Positions 51,729 through 60,417 are shown, counted from the first letter of the stretch. The stretch: 64,000 bases of DNA from Microbacterium aurantiacum (GCF_002872075.1 NZ_PGGU01000004.1:1-64000); one strand, 5' to 3'. The notes: generated by a model not told the origin, from the sequence alone. Numbers and translations: made by a program.

Positions 51729-52469
51729 TCAGTCCCGCAGGCGCTGCGCGAGTTCGTCGAGGCGGATGCCGTCCACTCCGGCTTCTCGCAGGTACTCCCG
51801 CACGTCCAGTCCGGCGATCCAGTCGCGCAGCACCGCCACGCGATCGGCGATCCGCTCCTCGATCTCCTCGTCGCTGAACATCGGCTCCACGTAGCCGCCC
51901 TGTCCGGGAATCGGTTGGGCCGGAAGATCGCGCGCGTGCCGCCGGCTCGCCTCACGGAACGCCGCGGCGTAGTCGTCGGCGATAGCCTCCGGCTCGGCGC
52001 CGGTCAGGGCCAGCAGCATCGCCGAGACCATTCCGGTGCGGTCGCGGCCGCCCGCGCAGTGCACGAGCACCGCTCCCCGCGCATCGGCGATGGCGGTGAA
52101 GACGGCGGCGAGCTTCTCCGGATACATCCGTGCGTTGTCGGCGTAGGAACGAGGGTGATCGAGCCACGGTCCGCAGACCCGCATGAACTCCGCGTCATCG
52201 GGGTCCTCGGTCGGCGCGTGCACGATGTCGACGCCCGTCGAATGGCCGTCGGAGAGCTGCGGGTCCGTCTCACGGCGCTGCCGCTCCGGCGTGTTGCGCA
52301 GATCGATCACGGTCGAGACGCCGGCGCCGCGGAGTGCGGCCCAGCCGGCGTCGGTCAGCGTCTCCGGACGCCCCGAGCGGTACACGCGTCCGGCCGTCGT
52401 CATCCCGCCGTCCTGCAGCGGAAGTCCGCCCAGATCGCGCAGGTTGAACGCGCCCTCCCAGCCGGTCAT
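51729..52469 (-). CDS. Tyrosine-protein phosphatase (dual-specificity like)
   Basis: A 246-aa phosphatase of the Mycobacterium PtpB/MptpB type. GAFNLRDLGGLP at the start, general acid region and the P-loop VLVHCAGGRDRTGMVSAMLL (Cys nucleophile, Arg), followed by the long helical C-terminus. It could dephosphorylate proteins or phosphoinositides. Start codon overlaps the aldolase stop by one base (TGATG). Confidence 0.92.
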   Translation of the reverse strand: MTGWEGAFNLRDLGGLPLQDGGMTTAGRVYRSGRPETLTDAGWAALRGAGVSTVIDLRNTPERQRRETDPQLSDGHSTGVDIVHAPTEDPDDAEFMRVCGPWLDHPRSYADNARMYPEKLAAVFTAIADARGAVLVHCAGGRDRTGMVSAMLLALTGAEPEAIADDYAAAFREASRRHARDLPAQPIPGQGGYVEPMFSDEEIEERIADRVAVLRDWIAGLDVREYLREAGVDGIRLDELAQRLRD

Positions 52470-53533
52470 CAGCGGGTGAGACGCGCGAGCTCGGCGACGA
52501 AGGCGTCGACGTCGGACTCCTCCGTGTCGAAGCCGCACATCCAGCGCACCTCGTTGCGTGCGGCATCCCAGTCGTAGAACCGGATCGACTCGCGCAGGGC
52601 GTCGGCGACGCCGTCCGGGAGCGTGGCGAAGACGCCGTTGGACTGCGTCGGCTGTGTGAACGCGACTCCGTTGATCGCCCCGTCGGCGATCCCCGCCTCG
52701 ATGGCGCCGCGCAGGCGCTGAGCCATCGCATTGGCGTGGCGGGCATTGCGCAGCCACAGGTCGCCCTCGAGCAGAGCGATCAGCTGCGCAGATACGAACC
52801 GCATCTTCGAGGAGAGCTGCATGTTGAACTTGCGCGAGTAGATGAGGCCGTCGGACGCCTCGGGATTCAGCACCACGATCGCCTCGCCCAGCATCGCGCC
52901 GTTCTTCGTGCCGCCGAAGCTGAGCACGTCGACGCCGACGTCGCTCGTGAAGGCGCGCAGCGGCAGGTCGAGGGCGGCGGCCGCATTGGAGAGCCGCGCG
53001 CCGTCGAGGTGCAGCTTCATGCCGCGCTCGTGCGCATGATCGGCGATCGCGCGGATCTCGTCGGCGGTGTACAGCGTGCCGAGTTCGGTCGACTGCGTGA
53101 TCGACACCACGAGCGGCTGCGCGCGGTGCTCGTCGCCCCAGCCCCAGGCCTCGCGGTCGACGAGCTCGGGGGTGAGCTTGCCGTCGTCGGTGGGCACCGT
53201 GAGCAGCTTGAAGCCGCCGATCCGCTCGGGCGCGCCGCCCTCGTCGACGTTGATGTGGGCGGTGGATGCGGCGATCACGGCACCCCAGCGGGGGAGCATC
53301 GACTGCAGCCCGGTCACATTCGCCCCGGTGCCGTTGAAGACCGGGAAGGCCTCGACGCCCTCGCCGAAGTGCTGCCGGAACACCTCCTGCAGGCGGGCGG
53401 TGTAGAAGTCCTCCCCGTAGGCGACCTGGTGGCCGCCGTTGGCCGCCGCGATGGCGGCGAGGACCTCGGGGTGGATGCCGGAGTAGTTGTCACTGGCGAA
53501 GCCCCGGATCGCGGGGTCATGCTGGATGCTCAC
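52469..53533 (-). CDS. Low-specificity L-threonine aldolase
   Basis: PLP enzyme of 354 aa cleaving L-threonine or allo-threonine to glycine and acetaldehyde. Seen: FASDNYSGIHPEVL, HINVDEGGAPERIGGFKL, MKLHLDGARLSNAA (Asp), and the PLP lysine in VLSFGGTKNGAMLGEAIV. GTG start with TAGGCT exactly 6 nt upstream, suggesting a leaderless transcript that also covers the phosphatase gene. Confidence 0.92.
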   Translation of the reverse strand: MSIQHDPAIRGFASDNYSGIHPEVLAAIAAANGGHQVAYGEDFYTARLQEVFRQHFGEGVEAFPVFNGTGANVTGLQSMLPRWGAVIAASTAHINVDEGGAPERIGGFKLLTVPTDDGKLTPELVDREAWGWGDEHRAQPLVVSITQSTELGTLYTADEIRAIADHAHERGMKLHLDGARLSNAAAALDLPLRAFTSDVGVDVLSFGGTKNGAMLGEAIVVLNPEASDGLIYSRKFNMQLSSKMRFVSAQLIALLEGDLWLRNARHANAMAQRLRGAIEAGIADGAINGVAFTQPTQSNGVFATLPDGVADALRESIRFYDWDAARNEVRWMCGFDTEESDVDAFVAELARLTR

Positions 53534-53653
53534 CGGACAAGCCTATGTCCCGGCGGATGTCCGCCCGTCCGGAGCCGCACGAGGACCCGTGGATCCGTGC
53601 GGAACCGCTGGGGGGCCTACCGAATGTCCGCGCCCCGATCTAATCTCGAAATC

Positions 53654-55198
53654 GTGACCGAGACCACAGGATCAGCGGACACGATCCGCAACGGGGCCGA
53701 GATGACGGGGCCCGGAAGTCAGCGCGCCAAGACGGCCTTCGCGAACGTGCTCGTCAACACGCTCATCGCCAACGTGACGACCAGCTTCCTCTGGTTCGCC
53801 CTGACCTTCTGGGTGTACATCGAGACTCAGTCCGTGCTGGCGACCGGCATCATCGGCGGTGCCTACATGCTGCTCGTGGCGTTCTTCGCCATGGCATTCG
53901 GGACCATCGTCGATCGGCATCGCAAGCACACCGTGATGGTGATCTCGAGCGTGATCTCGGCGGTCGCGTTCATGGTCGCCGGCGCGCTCTACCTGTGGCA
54001 GCCCGAGTCGTCGCTCCTCGACCTCGGCGGCCCATGGTTCTGGCTGTTCTCCGCCGTCATCCTGTTCGGCGGGGTGATCGAGCAACTGCGCAACATCGCT
54101 CTCTCCACGACGGTCACGCTGCTCGTCGCGGAGGACAAGCGTGCGAACGCGAATGGGCTCGTCGGAACGGTCCAGGGGCTGGCGTTCCTGGTGACGAGCG
54201 TGTTCTCGGGACTGTCGATCGGCTTCCTCGGCATGGGCTGGACGCTCGCGATCGCCGTGGTGGCGATGGCGCTGACGTTCGCGCACCTGCTGTTCATCCG
54301 CATCCCGGAGAGCACGCCTGAGGCCGACCCGAATGCTTCCAGCGCTCTCGACTTCCGTGGCAGCGTGACGGCGATCCGCCTCGCGCCCGGACTGTTCGCG
54401 CTGATCATCTTCTCCACCTTCAACAACCTCATCGGCGGCGTCTACATGGCGCTGATGGATCCCTACGGACTCACCCTGTTCGATGCTCAGACGTGGGGGT
54501 TCGCGCTGGCGTTCGCCTCGACCGGCTTCCTCATCGGAGGCGGGCTGGTGGCGAAGTTCGGGCTGGGCCCGAAGCCGATGCGCACGCTGCTCCTCGTGGT
54601 CATCGTGATGGGGCTGCTCGGCTCGATCTTCATGCTCCGAGAGTGGTGGCCGCTCTACGTCGTGGGCATGTGGCTGTACATGATCCTGATCCCGCCCGTC
54701 GAGGCGGCGGAGCAGACCATCATCCAGAAGGTGGTGCCGTTCGCCCGGCAGGGGCGCGTCTTCGGCGTCGCTGCGGCGATGGAGGCGGCCGCCGCGCCGA
54801 TCACGGCATTCCTGATCGCGCCGATCGCCGAGTTCCTCATCATCCCGTACATGCGCACGGCCGATGGTCAGCGGCAGTGGGGCTGGCTGCTGGGCGAGGG
54901 CGAGGCGCGCGGCATCGCCCTGATCTGCTTCTTCGCCGGCTTGATCATGGTGGTCGCGGCGCTGCTCGCTTTCCTCACGCGCTCCTACCGTCAGCTCACC
55001 GACCTCTATGCGCATGCGCCGGAGCAGGATATTCCAACCGAGGGTGCGGAAGGCGACGCCACGGATGCGACCGGCTCGGGCGTCGCCCCGCAGGAGCCCG
55101 GATCAGACGCCGCAGACGCGGGCGAGGAGCAACGCCGGTCTGACGCCCCGCCGCCGGTGAGAGGCCTTCCGCCGGAGATGAACGAACCGCGGAGATAG
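53654..55198 (+). CDS. MFS transporter
   Basis: A 514-aa major facilitator with twelve helices; FGTIVDRHRKHTVMV is the loop 2-3 motif. The N-terminal and C-terminal tails are acidic and disordered (EGAEGDATDATGSGVAP near the end). I set the start at GTG 53654 since TAATCT (53641-53646) lies 7 nt before it; ATG 53624 is an alternative. No substrate clue; resembles EntS/enterobactin-exporter-like carriers in outline. Confidence 0.87.
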   Translation: MTETTGSADTIRNGAEMTGPGSQRAKTAFANVLVNTLIANVTTSFLWFALTFWVYIETQSVLATGIIGGAYMLLVAFFAMAFGTIVDRHRKHTVMVISSVISAVAFMVAGALYLWQPESSLLDLGGPWFWLFSAVILFGGVIEQLRNIALSTTVTLLVAEDKRANANGLVGTVQGLAFLVTSVFSGLSIGFLGMGWTLAIAVVAMALTFAHLLFIRIPESTPEADPNASSALDFRGSVTAIRLAPGLFALIIFSTFNNLIGGVYMALMDPYGLTLFDAQTWGFALAFASTGFLIGGGLVAKFGLGPKPMRTLLLVVIVMGLLGSIFMLREWWPLYVVGMWLYMILIPPVEAAEQTIIQKVVPFARQGRVFGVAAAMEAAAAPITAFLIAPIAEFLIIPYMRTADGQRQWGWLLGEGEARGIALICFFAGLIMVVAALLAFLTRSYRQLTDLYAHAPEQDIPTEGAEGDATDATGSGVAPQEPGSDAADAGEEQRRSDAPPPVRGLPPEMNEPRR

Positions 55199-55250
55199 GC
55201 CCACCGGTATTTCCTGACGGCGCGTGAGGGGGCGCGGTCGTGCTTCTGGC

Positions 55251-55892
55251 TCAGGCGAGTTCCAGCACGCGATCGTTGAGGTCAGCGGCATCCGCATCCC
55301 AGAGCGCGAGGACAGCGGGGACGAGCGCCTCAGGATCCAGCGCCTTGGCGCGGAACACCACGGATGCCGCGCGCAGCGGCTCGCCGGCATCTCGAGCCGC
55401 TTTCGCGAACCCCTGTGCGACTGCACGGGTCCAGGCCTCGCTCGCCGCCTTCACGGCCGCGTAGTTGGCACCGCCGGCCAGCGGACGCGCGACAGCGGTC
55501 GATGACACGATCGCGAGGCGTCCGGCGTCCGAGACCCGGAGCGCCTCGTCGAAGGCGCGACTCGTCGCACGAACCGCCTGCAGCGCGGGCAGCAGCGCCT
55601 CGAAGTCGGCATCCGTCTGGCCGGCCAGGCCGCCACCGCCGCGCCAGCCTCCGACCAGCGGTATGACGGCGTCCACCGCCCCGATGCGGGTGGCCAGCGC
55701 GGTCATCGCATCCAGCGACGTCGCGTCGGTGACCTCGACGTGGGCGCCGGCCGCGCGCAGAGGCTCGAGGCGTTCGGCCGATCGGCCGGTCGCGATGACG
55801 CGTGCGCCTGCGTCGACGAGAGCGGCGGCGACAGCGAGGCCGGACGCGCTCGTGGCGCCGGCCAGCAGTACCGTACGGTCAGTGGTGCTCAT
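55251..55892 (-). CDS. SDR-family NAD(P)-binding protein
   Basis: A 213-aa short-chain dehydrogenase-like protein: LLAGATSASGLAVAAALV (variant of the TGxxxGxG cofactor motif), VEVTDATSLDAM, LAIVSSTAV (catalytic Ser), and YAAVKAASEAW (YxxxK). It lies downstream of the DUF6421 gene on the same strand (58-bp gap) and is probably cotranscribed with it. Confidence 0.88.
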   Translation of the reverse strand: MSTTDRTVLLAGATSASGLAVAAALVDAGARVIATGRSAERLEPLRAAGAHVEVTDATSLDAMTALATRIGAVDAVIPLVGGWRGGGGLAGQTDADFEALLPALQAVRATSRAFDEALRVSDAGRLAIVSSTAVARPLAGGANYAAVKAASEAWTRAVAQGFAKAARDAGEPLRAASVVFRAKALDPEALVPAVLALWDADAADLNDRVLELA

Positions 55893-55950
55893 CTGCACTC
55901 CTCGGACGCGAATGGGCGGGAGAGGACTCCCGCCCATTCATGCGAATCGG

Positions 55951-57381
55951 TCAATCGTCCGTGCCGCGGATGCCGACCGTCGATTCGATGACCGGCTTCA
56001 TCTTCTTGTCGAGCGCCTCGAAGAACATCGACAGCGGGAACTCGTCGTCCAGCACCGCGTCGGTGAAGCCCTTCGGCGCGCCCATGAGCACCTCGTCCGG
56101 CAGACCGCGCGCCCAGACAGACGCGGGGTGCGGGGTGAGGACGCTGCGGACCAGGTCGTAGGCGGCGAGCCAGTGCGACGTCTTCGGACGGTCGATCGAG
56201 CGCCAGTACAGTTCGTCGATCGCGTCGCCTAGGGCGACGACCGCATCCGGCACGCCCTCCCAGTCGAACGCCAGCCGGGTGTCGGTCCAGTGCAGCACGC
56301 CGCGCTGGTGCAGCCAGGCGAACAGCAGCTGGCCGCCCAGACCGTCGTAGTTGCGCACCCGGGTGCCGGTGATCGAAAACCGGAAGATCCGGTCGAAGAT
56401 CACCGCGTACTGCGCGAGGGGAGCGTGCTCGAGCAACTCCTGCTCGGCGGCGGTGAGCGCCTCGCCGGCCGAAACGCGTGCGGACAGCGCGCGCTGGATC
56501 TTCACCGACTCCCTGAACGCGGTCAGGTCGCAGCGCAGTTCCTCGAGCGAGTACAGGAAGAAGGGCATCCGCTGCTTGATCATGAACGGGTCGAAAGGCA
56601 GGTCGCCCCGCATGTGCGTGCGGTCGTGGATGATGTCCCACATCACGAACGCCCGCTCGGTGAGCGCCTGGTCGTCGAGCATCGCGGCAGCAGCGGCCGG
56701 CATGTCGAGCTTGGTGATCTCGGCTGCCGCGCGGGTGACCCGACGGTAGCGGGCGGCCTCACGGTCCTGGAAGATGGCGCCCCAGGTGAAGGTCGGGATC
56801 TCGCGCATGGCGACGGTCTCCGGGAACAGCACCGCGGAGTTCGTGTCGTACCCCGGAGTGAAGTCCACCAGGCGCAGCGAGAGGAACAGCTTGTTGCCGT
56901 AGTCGCCCGCCTCGAGCTCCGCGATGAAGTCCGGCCAGATCGCCTCGACGATGAGCGCCTCGACGAGGCGATCGCTGGAGCCGTTCTGGGTGTACATCGG
57001 GAACACGACGAGGTGGCGGATGCCGTCGACGCGGTGCAGCTGCGGCTGGAACGCCACGAGCGAGTCGTAGAAGTCCGGCACGCCGAAGTCCTCGGAGACC
57101 CAGCGGTCGAAGTCAGCGACGGAAGCGGTCAGGTAGTCGGCATCGTGCGGGAACGCCGGTGCGAGCGCGCGGATGCCCGCGGTGATGACGGCGACGAGCT
57201 CGCGGGCGGTGGCTTGGTGCTCGGCATCCGGAATCGAGCCGTCCTTGACCTGCAGCTCGCGGATCGCGATCGCCGCGTCCTTGAGCTGGATCCAGGCGGC
57301 GGATGCTTCGGCGAGGGAAGCGTCCTCGACGACCTCGGGTTCGCCGATGAAAGCGTTGCTGTGGGTGGTGGTGAGGGACAT
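55951..57381 (-). CDS. DUF6421 family protein
   Basis: A 476-aa soluble protein. Characteristic stretches: HDADYLTASVADFDRWVSEDFG, VVFPMYTQNGSSDRLVEALIVEAIWPDF, LVDFTPGYDTNSAVLFPETVAM, WDIIHDRTHMRGDLPFDPFMIKQRMPFFLYSLEELRCDL, FDRIFRFSITGTRVRNYDGLGGQLLFAWLHQ (read in order). The HDRTHxRGDLPFDPFM part could be a metal site. Function unknown. It leads an operon with the SDR gene, divergent from an Lrp-type regulator. Confidence 0.87.
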   Translation of the reverse strand: MSLTTTHSNAFIGEPEVVEDASLAEASAAWIQLKDAAIAIRELQVKDGSIPDAEHQATARELVAVITAGIRALAPAFPHDADYLTASVADFDRWVSEDFGVPDFYDSLVAFQPQLHRVDGIRHLVVFPMYTQNGSSDRLVEALIVEAIWPDFIAELEAGDYGNKLFLSLRLVDFTPGYDTNSAVLFPETVAMREIPTFTWGAIFQDREAARYRRVTRAAAEITKLDMPAAAAAMLDDQALTERAFVMWDIIHDRTHMRGDLPFDPFMIKQRMPFFLYSLEELRCDLTAFRESVKIQRALSARVSAGEALTAAEQELLEHAPLAQYAVIFDRIFRFSITGTRVRNYDGLGGQLLFAWLHQRGVLHWTDTRLAFDWEGVPDAVVALGDAIDELYWRSIDRPKTSHWLAAYDLVRSVLTPHPASVWARGLPDEVLMGAPKGFTDAVLDDEFPLSMFFEALDKKMKPVIESTVGIRGTDD

Positions 57382-57414
57382 CGGGACCTCCGATCGCTGA
57401 ATGCAGGAAATATT

Positions 57415-57428
57415 CCGGCGATTGCCGG
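57415..57428. promoter_or_regulatory. Dyad between DUF6421 and Lrp genes
   Basis: CCGGCGATTGCCGG: 5-bp arms around GATT, in a relatively AT-rich divergent spacer (57382-57451). A candidate Lrp-type site controlling both directions. Confidence 0.45.
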
Positions 57429-57451
57429 TAACTACAGTTATTCTTCCATGC

Positions 57452-57907
57452 ATGGATGATCCTGTCGACCACGCCATCCTCGCTGCCATCTCGCGGGACG
57501 GACGCGCCACGCTGGCGCAGCTCTCGGACGCCGTCGGGCTGTCGGTGTCTGCGGTGCAGTCGCGCCTGCGCCGCCTCGAGACCCGGGGTGTCATCACCGG
57601 CTATCGCGCGATCCTCGATCCCGAAGCCGTCGGCACGCCGCTGTCGGCGTTCATCGAGATCACGCCGCTCGATCCTGCTCAACCCGACAACGCGCCCGAG
57701 CTGCTCGAGCACCTCACGGCGATCGAGGCGTGCCACTCGATCGCGGGCGACGCCAGTTACATGCTCTTCGTGCGCGTCGCCTCGCCGCGTGCGCTGGAGG
57801 AACTGGTTCGCGACGTCCGTCTCGCCGCCAACGTCAGAACCCGTACGACCGTGGTGCTGCAGACCTACTACGAGCACCGGCCCATCGTGTCGGCCGAGGC
57901 GACGTAA
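57452..57907 (+). CDS. Lrp/AsnC-family regulator
   Basis: A 151-aa regulator with an N-terminal HTH (VDHAILAAISRDGRATLAQLSDAVGLSVSAVQSRLRRLETRGVITGY) and a C-terminal RAM/ACT-like ligand domain (SAFIEITPLDP, HSIAGDASYMLFVRVAS). Start MDDPVDH at 57452; the longer frame reaching 57401 overlaps the divergent promoter. It probably controls the DUF6421-SDR operon in response to an amino acid. Confidence 0.9.
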   Translation: MDDPVDHAILAAISRDGRATLAQLSDAVGLSVSAVQSRLRRLETRGVITGYRAILDPEAVGTPLSAFIEITPLDPAQPDNAPELLEHLTAIEACHSIAGDASYMLFVRVASPRALEELVRDVRLAANVRTRTTVVLQTYYEHRPIVSAEAT

Positions 57908-57910
57908 GCG

Positions 57911-58936
57911 TCACAGCACGGCGCCGACCATCGCCTCTCCGAGCGGGGTGCGCAGATGCAGCATCCGGGCGCCGTCGCGTGCGCTGCCGATGAGACCGGC
58001 TTTGCGCAGCACGGTCAGGTGGTGGGACGCCGTGGATGCCGCGATCCCCGCATCGTCCGCCACCTCGGAGGTCGTGCGCGCGGTTCCGGCGCCCAACAGG
58101 ATGCCCGCGCGAGCGGGTCCGAGCAGCGCTCCCAGCGACGCCTGGATCTCGACCTGATCACGGGCCCACCCGGCCGTGACACCGCGGGCGGGATAGAACA
58201 GCGTCGGCTGCGCCGGCGGTTCGGTCAGCACCATGCATCCCCACGACGACATCACCGACGGCACCAGCACGAGCCCGCTCCCGTGGCAGTCGACCTGTTC
58301 GCTGTGTTTGCGCAGCGAGACGCGCACGGCGCCGTCGCCCCAGCTGACCTTCGGGTGCAGATCGTTCGCCATCCCGGAGAGGCCGGACGCGGCGATGGTG
58401 CGAGCACGCACGGCGATGTCGGCACGCAGCAGGCGTTCGAGCTGCGGCCACACCGGGGCGAGCGCGGCGTCCCACACGACCGACCAGGCCTCGGCGATCA
58501 TGCTCCGCGCCCGGGCAGGATGCTGCTGCATGCCTCTCAGCGCCTGCTGTCGTGCACCTGTCGAGCGCAGCACCATCTTGCCGAAGTCGACGCGCATCGG
58601 CTCGAGCGCCGTCGCGCGCAGGGCGGCGAGCTCGGCCTCCGGCGTCATGTCCCAGTGGGGCGCGGCCGTGAGGAAGTCAGGCAGATAGCCGTCGTCGCCG
58701 ATGACGGCGGCGAGCAGCTCGAAGCTCTCCCGGGGAAGGCGGTCGCGCACCGCGCGCAGCCATCCCCATTGCAGAGGATGCTGCTGGGGACGAAGCAGGA
58801 CTCGCACGGCGTGCGCGAGCTCATGCCCGGGGGAGATGCCGAAGCGGACGGCCTGGATGTCACCCGGACTCAGCTGGAATTCGACGCGGTGGTCGGGATG
58901 CTCGATGCCCTCGATCGGGCCCATGTTTCGATCCAC
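57911..58936 (-). CDS. ArsR-like regulator with DUF5937 domain
   Basis: A 341-aa protein: N-terminal DUF5937-type region (VEFQLSPGDIQAVRFGISPGHELAHAVRVLLRPQQHPLQWGWL) and a C-terminal winged helix (LLGAGTARTTSEVADDAGIAASTASHHLTVLRKAGLIGSARDGARMLHLRTPLGEAMV). GTG 58936 is preceded 6 nt upstream by TAGAGT and fits a leaderless start; ATG 58924 is the alternative. A dyad covers the start, suggesting self-repression. Confidence 0.87.
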   Translation of the reverse strand: MDRNMGPIEGIEHPDHRVEFQLSPGDIQAVRFGISPGHELAHAVRVLLRPQQHPLQWGWLRAVRDRLPRESFELLAAVIGDDGYLPDFLTAAPHWDMTPEAELAALRATALEPMRVDFGKMVLRSTGARQQALRGMQQHPARARSMIAEAWSVVWDAALAPVWPQLERLLRADIAVRARTIAASGLSGMANDLHPKVSWGDGAVRVSLRKHSEQVDCHGSGLVLVPSVMSSWGCMVLTEPPAQPTLFYPARGVTAGWARDQVEIQASLGALLGPARAGILLGAGTARTTSEVADDAGIAASTASHHLTVLRKAGLIGSARDGARMLHLRTPLGEAMVGAVL

Positions 58937-58971
58937 ATCGAAACTCTAGGACGTCCAACGTGCGCTGTCGA
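58925..58971 (-). promoter_or_regulatory. Promoter and operator of the ArsR-like gene
   Basis: On the minus strand TCGACA (58971-58966), 17 nt, TAGAGT (58948-58943), 6 nt, GTG. GTTTCGATCCACATCGAAAC (58925-58944) is an 8-bp-arm dyad with a 4-nt centre that overlaps the -10 edge and the start codon. Confidence 0.65.
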
Positions 58972-58981
58972 GACTGGGGAC

Positions 58982-59344
58982 ATGAACAGCACATCACTTC
59001 CCCAGGGGGTCGTCGCCGAGGCTGACATCCGCATCGGCACGGGCCGCAGTCGCAAGTTCGTCGGTGCGGAGCATGACGCCGACGTGTCATATTTCTACGT
59101 GGAGAACCAGCCCGGCGAAGGGCCGGGGATGCACTGGCATCCGTACTCCGAGACCTGGGTCGTGCTCGAGGGCGCGACCCGGATCACCATCGGCGAGGAG
59201 ACGTTCACTGCCGGTGCCGGCGACACCGCCACCGGACCGGCGTACGTGCCGCACTGCTTCACCAACATCGGAGAGGGGACGCTGCGCATCATGGGCATCC
59301 ACGCCTCCCCGACCATCATCCAGACGTTCCTCGACGAGGACTGA
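58982..59344 (+). CDS. Cupin-domain protein
   Basis: A 120-aa single-cupin protein with motif 1 GPGMHWHPYSETWVVLEG (metal ligands His, His, Glu) and motif 2 AGDTATGPAYVPHCFTNIG. Could be a small dioxygenase or isomerase, or only a binding protein. It is divergent from the ArsR-like gene, and starts an operon with the DUF4287 and RibD-like genes. Confidence 0.88.
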   Translation: MNSTSLPQGVVAEADIRIGTGRSRKFVGAEHDADVSYFYVENQPGEGPGMHWHPYSETWVVLEGATRITIGEETFTAGAGDTATGPAYVPHCFTNIGEGTLRIMGIHASPTIIQTFLDED

Positions 59345-59359
59345 GACACAGGAGTACGA

Positions 59360-59650
59360 ATGTCGTTCCAGGCATATCTCGACAACATCGAGACCAAGAC
59401 CGGGCTCACCCCGCGCCAGTTCATCGAGCTGGCCACGGCGAAGGGATTCGACGAGACCACGAAGGCGACGCCGATCGTCGCCTGGCTGAAGGAGGACTAC
59501 GCGCTCGGTCAGGGACATGCGATGGCCCTCGTGCACGTGATCACGAAAGGCCCGCAGATCGGCGACAAGCATGTCGGAAGAAGCGGTCCGCACGGCGACA
59601 AGTCCGACACGCTCTGGCTCGACGGCAAAGACAGCAACCCGAACCCCTGA
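59360..59650 (+). CDS. DUF4287-domain protein
   Basis: A 96-aa protein: MSFQAYLDNIETKTGLTPRQFIELATAKGFDETTKATPIVAWLKEDYALGQGHAMALVHVI covers the whole DUF4287 domain (residues 1-61), then a charged tail. Function unknown; common in soil actinobacteria, often beside DinB or RibD-like genes. AGGAGTACGA is the ribosome site. Confidence 0.85.
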   Translation: MSFQAYLDNIETKTGLTPRQFIELATAKGFDETTKATPIVAWLKEDYALGQGHAMALVHVITKGPQIGDKHVGRSGPHGDKSDTLWLDGKDSNPNP

Positions 59651-59676
59651 CCCGCACACACCAGAGGAGCACGAAC

Positions 59677-60321
59677 ATGGCAGTCCGCATCGACCTGAAC
59701 ATCTCCCTCGACGGATTCGCGTCGACGACAGACCAGACGCCGGAGAACCCGTTCGGCGACGACTGGGGGCGCCTGGTGGCCGCATACGTCGCGACCAGGA
59801 CGATGCGCGAGCGCGTACTCGGCGATACGTCCGGTGCGGGCACGACCGGCATCGATGAGAAGTACGCGGGCGCGTACTTCGAGGGCGTCGGCGCCGAGAT
59901 CATGGGAGCCGGGATGTTCGGGCTGCACGCGAACCCAGACGACCCGGACTGGCGGGGATGGTGGGGCGACGAGCCGCCGTTCCATGTGCCGGTCTTCGTG
60001 CTCACCCACACACCGCGGCCCGCCATCGAGATGCTCGGCGGCACGATCTTCCACTTCCTCGATGCCACTCCTGCAGAGGCGCTCGCCAGCGCGACTGCGG
60101 CTGCAGGCGGCAAGGACGTGCGGATCGGCGGCGGCGTCGAGGTCGCGCGCGCCTTCATCGCGGCACGCCTCGTCGATCGTCTCCACCTCGCGGTGGTGCC
60201 GATCGTGCTCGGGCGCGGACAGCGCATCTGGGACGATCTGCGCGGGCTCGAGAATGACTACGACATCAGCAGCGAGGTCGCCGAGAGCGGCGTCACGCAT
60301 GTGACCTTCACCCGGCGCTGA
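59677..60321 (+). CDS. Dihydrofolate reductase-family protein (RibD C-terminal like)
   Basis: A 214-aa reductase-like protein: RIDLNISLDGFASTTDQ, FVLTHTPRPAIEMLGGTIFHFL, GGGVEVARAFIAARLVDRLHLAVVPIVLGRGQRIW. The fold binds NADPH and resembles the reductase half of RibD; many such copies have unknown substrates. Last gene of the cupin operon, AGAGGAGCACGAAC before its ATG. Confidence 0.87.
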   Translation: MAVRIDLNISLDGFASTTDQTPENPFGDDWGRLVAAYVATRTMRERVLGDTSGAGTTGIDEKYAGAYFEGVGAEIMGAGMFGLHANPDDPDWRGWWGDEPPFHVPVFVLTHTPRPAIEMLGGTIFHFLDATPAEALASATAAAGGKDVRIGGGVEVARAFIAARLVDRLHLAVVPIVLGRGQRIWDDLRGLENDYDISSEVAESGVTHVTFTRR

Positions 60322-60376
60322 CGACGGTCGCACGCCGGATCGACGCGGCTCCCTGGTCGCCCGCGCACGGACCAGC

Positions 60377-60417
60377 GAGGATGCTGCCAGTAGGATTCCC
60401 TGCGTGGCAGCATCCTC
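60377..60417. promoter_or_regulatory. 13-bp perfect inverted repeat over the menA start
   Basis: GAGGATGCTGCCA (60377-60389) and TGGCAGCATCCTC (60405-60417) flank a 15-nt centre that contains TAGGAT (60391-60396), 7 nt before the GTG start at 60404. It could act as an operator around the -10 box or fold the 5' end of the mRNA. Confidence 0.65.

Noticed and set aside
53672-55015. A 447-codon minus-strand open frame
   Set aside because: Antisense to the MFS transporter, whose reading shows clear helices and motifs.
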